Below are positions 20,865-26,497 of a stretch of 26,497 nt of DNA, one piece after another; the stretch's first letter is position 1; every line of letters starts with the position of its first letter. A program made the translations under genes and the position numbers. The DNA is from Phlegmacium glaucopus (Eukaryota > Basidiomycota > Agaricomycetes > Agaricales > Cortinariaceae). Location: contig MU130224.1 of the NCBI GenBank assembly GCA_015039465.1, positions 316,886 through 343,382 of the forward strand, read 5' to 3'. The notes under the pieces are model-generated. The model searched no databases, was not told the origin of the DNA, and was given only the letters and a program-made list of their open reading frames with translations.

Positions 20865-21300
20865 TGGTGGTAGTGTGTCGAGGTGGATGATGGTGGTGGT
20901 GCATTGGGGTGGACCATGGGTGGTGGTGGTGGCATGTTGGAGTGGATGGTGGTGGTGGTGAAATGGTGGTGGTGGTCGTTGTACGCTGTGGGTTGTAGTT
21001 AACAGTGAAGTAAAAAAAGAGAAATTAAAAAAAAACCAAAACCCCCCTAAAAAGGGGGGTGGCTGTCATTGTTGTTGTTGTCATCATTGTTGTCATCATC
21101 ATCATCATCATCATTGTCGTTGTTATTGTAGCTGTTGTTGTTGGTCGTCCTTGTCATCATCCATCATTGTTGTTGTTTGCTGTTGTTGTGTCTTCATTGT
21201 TGTTCTGATGTGACGGTGGTGGTGGTTGGGATGGTGGTGTGGTGGTGACATGATGGTGGTAGTTGCAAGATGATGAAGTGTTTGTTGATTTGTGTAACAT
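20865..21300. repeat. Microsatellite block (GGT/GTT/CAT)n
   Basis: Simple-sequence triplets: GGTGGT runs at about 20865-20985, TTG/TCA runs at 21060-21185 and GGTGGT again at 21210-21255. They are separated by one more C6/G6 hairpin at about 21040. No coding value. Confidence 0.85.
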
Positions 21301-22034
21301 AAGGTCACGTGATCACACCCTGCAGCCTAAATGAAATACAAAAGTCAAATGGCAGCAAGCCATTGCCACCTGAAATATATGAACATTGAATTATAATTAC
21401 CTTAGATATGACTACTTTAATTTTAAATAATATATAATATTCAGCTTGGACTGGGAACTGCTTGGTACTGCTTGGTACTGCTAGGACTGGGAGCTGAGCT
21501 GTTCCAAGCTGTTCCACTCAGAACTGCACAGAATGTGGTTGGAATGAGTCCAAGTTAAATGGAAAATTGGCTGGACTCTCACCAAAAATTCATTCTGAGC
21601 AGTTCTGAGCAGTTCCAAGTGACTCCAAATGTGTGGGGGAGAGTAAAGACCTCTCTTCTGCTCACAAATATATAATATTAGTAAAATGTCTGATTTTTGC
21701 GAATATTTTAGAATATTTTACAGTTTTATTTATTTCTCAGCCAGATCTTCTTCATTTTTTATGATCTTGGGCTTGTTGGAAAGGGGTAAATTAGGGTTAC
21801 CCCTTAATTTGTTCAGACTGGTCGCAACTGAAAACACTGGCTTATAAAGACCAGTCTTTTCTGGTTATTTATTTTCAATATTTACAGACCAGGACTGCTG
21901 GTCTGGTCTTTTTCTGGTCCAGTCTGGTCCAGTTTGTGGTCTTTTTCTGGTCTTAAAGACCAGACATTTAAACACTAACTGAAGATACAGAACACATTTG
22001 GGCTATGTAGTGCTTGGAAGTCTGGTTACAAAAC

Positions 22035-22364
22035 TGTTAGAGGACTATAGAACCCGGGAATCAAGTTGAATTCTAAGGTGCATATTGAAGATAAGCACCT
22101 TACACCTATATACTACATGCATGGGAGGCAATATGACTATATATATGGCTAGTACATAATAGAAAATAGGACATGTCAAGATAACAAAAATAGAAACTGA
22201 CATTGGTATGATGTCATCAGCGAAGGGTCAACTACTATAACAATAAAGGAATGTCCATAAAGGGTAGGATGGGGAATGTGGTATGTGATATGATCATAGA
22301 GTGAAATGAAAGTAAAGCAATGCTAAGCATACCTAGGGTCAGATACAATATGCATCCCCTAACA
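22035..22364. repeat. Solo LTR, copy 1 (330 bp)
   Basis: Starts TGTTAGAGGACTATAG and ends ATCCCCTAACA, so it has TG...CA ends with a TGTTAG/CTAACA inverted terminus. It is flanked by a perfect 5-bp direct repeat AAAAC (22030-22034 and 22365-22369). No internal retroelement sequence lies next to it. This is what unequal recombination between two LTRs leaves behind. Orientation is unknown; the reverse strand begins TGTTAGGGGATGCATATTG, like the sequence at 26170. Confidence 0.85.
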
Positions 22365-22369
22365 AAAAC

Positions 22370-22825
22370 CAGAAAAAGACCATATGTAACTGTCAGGGGA
22401 TATTCCAAATTCTGAACCCTCCAGAGTCTCCAATGGGCATTCTGCTCATTCCAACCCTTTTCCATGTCATTGTCAATTCTTTCTGCCTCTGGCACCATAG
22501 TATTAGTGGATGCTTCCAACAGCTCCAAGATGGAACATGTGAACAGACTTATGTTTGTCATTATTTTATTTTTTATACATTCCTATCAACTTTTCATCAT
22601 TCTTAAATTACAACTCTGGTTTGTATTCCCACCCTAGCAGGGATCCCATCCTTTCCTCTTAGGATCCTCTGCTAGGTGTGTTGTCTGTGTTGTAGTTTGA
22701 CAATAAAATGACTTAGGATCCCTTGCTAGTTCTCTGACTAAGTCATAACTGCAGTTGCCCTTACAATAACCAAACCAGACTTGGACTGATCAGGACTGCA
22801 AATTCTTAGGACCAATGAAGACCAT
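22370..22825. other. Repeat-derived stretch between solo LTR 1 and repeat B1
   Basis: Contains the 44-bp foldback at 22633-22676 and, just after it, ATGACTTAG ... CTAAGTCAT (inverted 9-bp arms near 22708-22745). At 22780-22820 it has ACTTGGACTGATCAGGACTG-type sequence like the arms of the 19526-21975 element. A minus-strand open frame at 22372-22561 has no recognisable domain. Confidence 0.5.
22633..22676. repeat. 44-bp foldback, copy 1
   Basis: CCTAGCAGGGATCC and GGATCCTCTGCTAGG form inverted arms around CATCCTTTCCTCTTA-type sequence. A near-identical copy lies at 26449-26493. Confidence 0.85.
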
Positions 22826-23300
22826 TGATGTAACTGCATGGACCTAGTTGAGAAAATGTGTATTTCAAGATCCTAACATCACTACTCAAAACAATAATTG
22901 AATCAATACTTTGTGTAAGTTTGTCTAGTGTGAGTTTGGGTTTTCTGGAAAGTATATCTGTCCCAAAATTCTGAATTTCACTTCAACTGACACACACAAT
23001 AACAACAATAATTTGGATCAATTTAAGGATGATCAAACTTCTAAGTAATATGCAATTTGTGGCTTGCACCAACAAATCAGTAAAGAATTCCTAAGACATT
23101 TCTGATTGATTTAAATGTGTACACACAAGTCCAAGACTCTGTTATGACTTCACAAATATTGCATACACTAGAAGACTCCAAGACTTCTGCTATGACTTCA
23201 ACAAAATTCACAATAATTGCAATAAATCACCAAAACAGTGAGAAACTGATATTATATTTAATTCCCAATGCTCAAAAACAAGTGTTCAAGCTTAATGTCA
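22826..23300. repeat. Dispersed repeat B, copy 1 (truncated)
   Basis: Begins TGATGTAACTGCATGG and aligns over about 475 bp with 24572-25105: shared blocks ACTCAAAACAATAA, CACAATAACAACAATAATTT, GCATACACTAGAAG and TTCTGCTATGACTT. Similarity fades near 23300, so its right end is missing. Non-coding. Confidence 0.8.
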
Positions 23301-24137
23301 GCCAGTACTTTCTGTCCCCCACCAGATCTGATCAGATTTGAGTAGTTCTGGTTAGAATTGCAATACTTATAAGTTGTGATACATAGTATATAGAGGTCTT
23401 TACAGTGCCCCATGGTTTCCGCTCAGAATCCGAATGGAATCCAAGCAGATTCCAAGCATTCCAAGGAGCACACTCAGACTCCGAGCAGAATATTTTCTGG
23501 CATGTAACCCCCTCAATTTTGCAACTTTAGTCGGAACACATTCCACTCAGAATCCACTCAGACTCTGTGTCCAAATTGAGAATTCCAACTTGGATTCAAC
23601 TTGGAATTAATATTACTTCTTATGAGGTTGCCCTTACCAATCAAAAAAAGTGCACTGACTGGAATCAAACCACTATCACTCTGATAATAAAGACTGGCAC
23701 TTTAACACCTGAGCCATAATGGCACTTTCTGGGTACTAAATTATAGTAAATATATCAACATGTGGGAACTATATCCTAAACAGGAAAAATAGTGTCAAAA
23801 CCCTTTGCCCTATCTGCATCACAACCCTTTGCCCTGTGTCACAACCACTTGCTCTGCATCTCAACCCCACCTGTCTTTGTCCCCCCATTGTCACCTCATT
23901 GTCACCACCACAACTCAATTCCACACCTCAGCAATCATGCCTGTCACCACATGCCATCAATCCCACCAAAACTCAAACAATGACAACAATCCAAAGACCA
24001 GCAGCTTTGTTGCTTCAACTGCCACTTCGACCACTGGTACCTGGATTCTTGGGTGAATAATCTGATGCTGGTGTGCTGACTGATAATGGGAAAGTGATGA
24101 CAAAGATATGGTTGTTATGGCAAAGATGTGGGAAACA
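23301..24137. other. Repeat-derived stretch before solo LTR 2
   Basis: At 23420-23580 it has degenerate GCAGATTCCAAGCATTCC / CACTCAGACTCCGAGCAG units related to the arms of the 19526-21975 element. A tRNA-like sequence is at 23648-23728. At 23792-24060 is a C- and CA-rich stretch open in all three plus frames, best explained by low stop density rather than coding. Confidence 0.5.
23648..23728 (-). other. tRNA-like sequence (decayed tRNA or SINE head)
   Basis: The minus strand carries an A-box-like TGGCTCAGGTGTT (23716-23704) and a B-box-like GGTTTGATTCC (23671-23661) at tRNA spacing. The outer pair AAAGTGC / GCACTTT is followed by a T run. The D and anticodon stems do not pair well in a standard cloverleaf, so I do not call a functional tRNA. 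A tRNA-derived SINE head or a decayed tRNA gene fits better. Confidence 0.35.
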
Positions 24138-24451
24138 TGTTAGAGGAGGTGGGAACCTGGGAATCAAGTTGAATTCTAAGGTGGTTATCAAAGATAATCA
24201 CCTTACACCTATATACTACATGCATGTGAAGCAATACAACTATATACGGCTAGTACATAATAGAAGGTAGGGCATGTGATATAAACAAGAATAGAACTGA
24301 CATCTCACAATGTCATCGGTGAAGGGTCAACTACAACAACAATAAAGGGATGTCCATACAGGGTAGGAAGAGGGATGTGGCATGTGATACAATCATAGAG
24401 TAAAGTGAAAGAAGTGTACCTAGGGGCAGATACAATGAGTATCCCCTAACA
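24138..24451. repeat. Solo LTR, copy 2 (314 bp)
   Basis: Alignable to copy 1 over its whole length, for example the shared blocks GAATCAAGTTGAATTCTAAG and CACCTTACACCTATATACTA. It starts TGTTAGAGGAGG and ends ATCCCCTAACA. Flanks are AAACA (24133-24137) and TAACA (24452-24456), 4 of 5 identical, a slightly decayed target-site duplication. Confidence 0.8.
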
Positions 24452-24571
24452 TAACATGTTTGAAGTAATGCTGGAGGAGCTGGAATGATATGGAGAAGCC
24501 TTGGAGTTGGATGTAGGAAGAGTAGTTTCCAGATGTAAGGGAAAGCACTGGTATGGAGTACGGACTACCAG

Positions 24572-25853
24572 TGATGTAACTGCACAGCGGTTGTTGAGAA
24601 AAAGTGCGTTTTCAAGATTATAAAATCTCTACTCAAAACAATAACTCAATCAATACTTTATACAATCTTATAATGCAAGTTGGGTTTTCTAGAAAGTATA
24701 ACCCTTCCAAGACTTTGAATTTCACTTCAACTAGTACACACAATAACAACAATAATTTGGATCAATTCAAGGATGATCAAACTTTTAAGTAGTTTTGCAA
24801 TTTATGGCTTGCACCAACAATCAGTCAAAGAATTCACTGATTGATTTAACTTGTGTACACAAAAGTCCAAGACTTTGTTACAACTTCAACAAATTTGCAT
24901 ACACTAGAAGGCTCCTTGCTTCTGCTATGACTTCAATACAATTGCATACACTAGAAGGTTTCAAACTTCTGCTATGACTTTAACACAATCACAACTTTTA
25001 CAACAATTCAACAGTTGTTATAACAAGTCCAACACTCTGAGAAACTGATCTGTATTCAATACCCAAATCTCAAAGACAAGTGTTCTTGCTCAATGTCTAA
25101 GACAGTGAGCTGTACTAGGTTGCAAATGAGGGGGGGAAAGAGAGAATCCAATTTTCTGACTATTTACAAACCCTGGGAGGTATTTTATACATTTGAGATA
25201 TTTAAAAATAGATAATGTCCAAAAATAGGTATACTGGCTCCTGGTTGCTTTGGTTCTGGCACCATGTGCACTCATTGTTCCTGAAAATATAGGGGTTGTC
25301 TATTTTTAGCCCTATGTTACTAATTTTAGGTAGTTTCCACCCCTCTTGATGGTAACTGTGCCTATTGTGCCTGGAAACAATCTTTATGATTGTTCAGCAC
25401 TCCCCCTATCCTTAATTATCATGATTCCCACACAATCACATGGTTCCACTATCTTGGTTGCTTCCACTGTTGCTAGCACACCAACCTTCCCCTGAATATT
25501 TATTAATTTTATTCTGTTGCTCCAAAATCACACCCCATGACATTGCTAACCCAATATTGTTTATTTAACTTTTCCTGTGCCAAGTCTATAAGGATATTCA
25601 TGGATTTATTGGTTTTAATCCAGACATGCAATTTGTAGTGTAACAAATGATAGTCTATTGACCACACTTATTAACTATATGCATTTAAGTCACACAGTAG
25701 TAGGTCTAATCAGCAGTTGTAGGGTAGACAACTCTAATTCCCTTGTTTATTATCAGCTGTATTAGCCAGTTATTGGTGCATTAATTAATATTTATGCTGA
25801 AATAATAGATAAAAATTGCAAAAACCATGCTTATGCAGATTTAAATCATATCA
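24572..25853. mobile_element. Unclassified 1.28-kb insertion containing repeat B, copy 2
   Basis: Starts TGATGTAACTGCAC and ends AATCATATCA; the termini are inverted over TGATGTAA / TGATATGA. The flanks are CCAG (24568-24571) and CCGG (25854-25857), a plausible 4-bp duplication with one C-to-T type change. The sequence left of the insert (AGCACTGGTATGGAGTACGG...) and right of it (CCGGAGACAGCTCC...) together correspond to 4411-4489 of the copia LTR, so the insert splits a once continuous block. It has an internal 53-bp direct repeat around GCATACACTAGAAGG at about 24895 and 24948. No transposase is visible. Confidence 0.5.
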
Positions 25854-25909
25854 CCGGAGACAGCTCCAACAGAGCTGGACTGGAGTAATGTATGATGGAA
25901 TGTAACAGT
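25854..25909. repeat. Fragment matching the copia LTR
   Basis: CCGGAGACAGCTCCAAC and the following bases match 4434-4489 of the copia LTR with about five differences over 56 bp. The matching left part of the same block lies at 24544-24571. Confidence 0.75.
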
Positions 25910-26169
25910 CTTCTTCTCTGCTAGGCTGCTGGATTTCTCCACAAACATAGGGCTCAACTTCACATAAAGCAAGGAGAGACATCATTTGGACCTGCCAGGT
26001 AACCCAGTTAGGGCCTGTCAGTCCATTGCCTGTGACCTTGTAATGGCTCCTTCACAATTTTTGATTAACAGGATGGAGGGATTGTTAATAGGTGTAGAAG
26101 GGGTTGTACTAGTGCCAGGCATAGTAGAAATATGACCAGGATAATGAGATATGAGGATTTGTTGCCTAG
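25910..26169. other. Non-coding stretch, nothing recognised
   Basis: AT-rich, CpG-poor sequence between the copia-LTR fragment and the LTR-like start at 26170. No coding or structured repeat was seen. Confidence 0.4.
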
Positions 26170-26497
26170 TGTTAGGGGACACCCGACTTTAACCCAAACC
26201 TCAACTCTAGAATCATACACCCCACCTTTCCGACGACCTCCGACCTTCCGTCCAACTCCGCTTCCGTCACCGGTTGACTCCGGAATCCCGTAGTTCCGCT
26301 CCGACTCCGGTCCTCCGATTCACTCCATCTTTTATTTCTATTTTTCATATCGCACCACTTCTTATTTAATTAATTAATTATTATTGTATCATTCCTTTAT
26401 TTATTTTATATCTCCGTTATGTCCATATTAGTACTTAAACACCCCCAGCCTAGCAGGGATCCCCATCCTTTCCTCTTTGGATCCCCTGCTAGGTAAG
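26170..26497 (+). repeat. Start of an LTR-like sequence, cut by the window edge
   Basis: Begins TGTTAGGGGACACCCGAC, sharing TGTTAGGGGA with the reverse strand of the two solo LTRs. A CpG-rich block of CTCCG-type units (26220-26325), an AT-rich part with TAATTAATTAATTA and the foldback at 26449 follow. An LTR is the simplest reading, but the right end and any internal region are beyond the window. Confidence 0.45.
26449..26493. repeat. 45-bp foldback, copy 2
   Basis: CCTAGCAGGGATCC and GGATCCCCTGCTAGG as inverted arms around CCATCCTTTCCTCTTT. It differs from the copy at 22633-22676 at only a few positions and lies within the LTR-like sequence starting at 26170. Confidence 0.85.

Larger units (their letters stand above)
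19526..21975. mobile_element. Putative non-autonomous DNA transposon (MULE-like?) with repetitive inverted arms
   Basis: The ends are inverted: GTATTTAAAGGTC at 19526 and, reverse-complemented, GTGTTTAAATGTC at 21975. Flanking direct repeats are TAACTGGAG (19517-19525) and TAACTGAAG (21976-21984), 8 of 9 identical. Inside, the arms mirror one another: CTGGTC-rich tandem sequence (19530-19690 and 21815-21965), then TTTACCCTCCCCCACACATT at about 19695 against the inverse AATGTGTGGGGGAGAGTAAA at about 21630, then AGCAGTTCC-type short repeats (19718-19930; inverted at 21450-21615). The core is the hairpin array. There is no transposase ORF. A 9-bp duplication and long arms would suit a Mutator-like element; the assignment is inferred. 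Confidence 0.55.

Noticed and set aside
22235..22561. Minus-strand open frame of 108 codons
   Set aside because: Its 3' third runs into the solo LTR and crosses the AAAAC target duplication; the rest shows no domain.
23792..24060. Three overlapping plus-strand frames with His/Pro-rich products
   Set aside because: C- and CA-rich composition leaves all three frames open; a resemblance to a retroelement protease lead-in (TGTWIL) is too short to support a call.

Overview
The window looks like a repeat-rich accessory region of a basidiomycete (agaricomycete-type) genome. The reasons are 47-65 nt introns with GTRNGT donors and nearby CTAAY-type branch sites, two STAND/NLR-type genes of fungal architecture (NACHT-WD40 and NB-ARC-TPR), a fungal-type tetraspanin, an SRPK-like kinase, and Ty1/copia plus solo-LTR debris. 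No gene here is certain to be fully intact.

Layout. 1-314: the end of an unclassified insertion that cuts into a copia element. 315-4531: a minus-strand Ty1/copia retrotransposon with its 5' LTR (4101-4531), a half-tRNA-iMet primer site, and gag, protease, integrase and RT ruined mainly by CGA-to-TGA stops; RNase H and the 3' LTR are cut off. 5274-9993 (minus): a seven-exon NACHT-WD40 gene with 14 near-identical WD40 repeats, a duplicated 93-nt exon near the N terminus and a TGG-to-TGA stop in repeat 11. 10247-10477 (minus): a fragment of a multi-pass membrane protein. 11758-12885 (minus): a decayed tetraspanin. 13094-14555 (plus): a decayed SRPK-like kinase. 14985-15337 (minus): a coiled-coil gene fragment. 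15702-19371 (plus): an NB-ARC-TPR gene with a tandemly repeated N-terminal exon and about ten near-identical TPR units, frame-shifted by an 8-bp duplication.

From 19526 to the end almost everything is repetitive. A 2.45-kb element (19526-21975) has inverted repetitive arms, 9-bp flanking direct repeats and a core array of about 13 C6/G6 hairpins. It is followed by two solo LTRs of one family (22035-22364, 24138-24451), a tRNA-like sequence, two copies of an unclassified repeat (one a 1.28-kb insertion at 24572-25853), and the start of another LTR-like sequence at 26170 that runs off the window.

The common theme is diversification and decay of two NLR-type sensor genes. Both have tandem duplication of small phase-0 exons before the NTPase domain. 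Both end in near-identical 42-residue repeats able to shuffle and diverge. Both are broken late in the repeats by one small lesion. Both change abruptly from CpG-rich to almost CpG-free sequence near the P-loop exon. Gene models are inferred by eye from splice signals and frame; none was tested against transcripts or databases.
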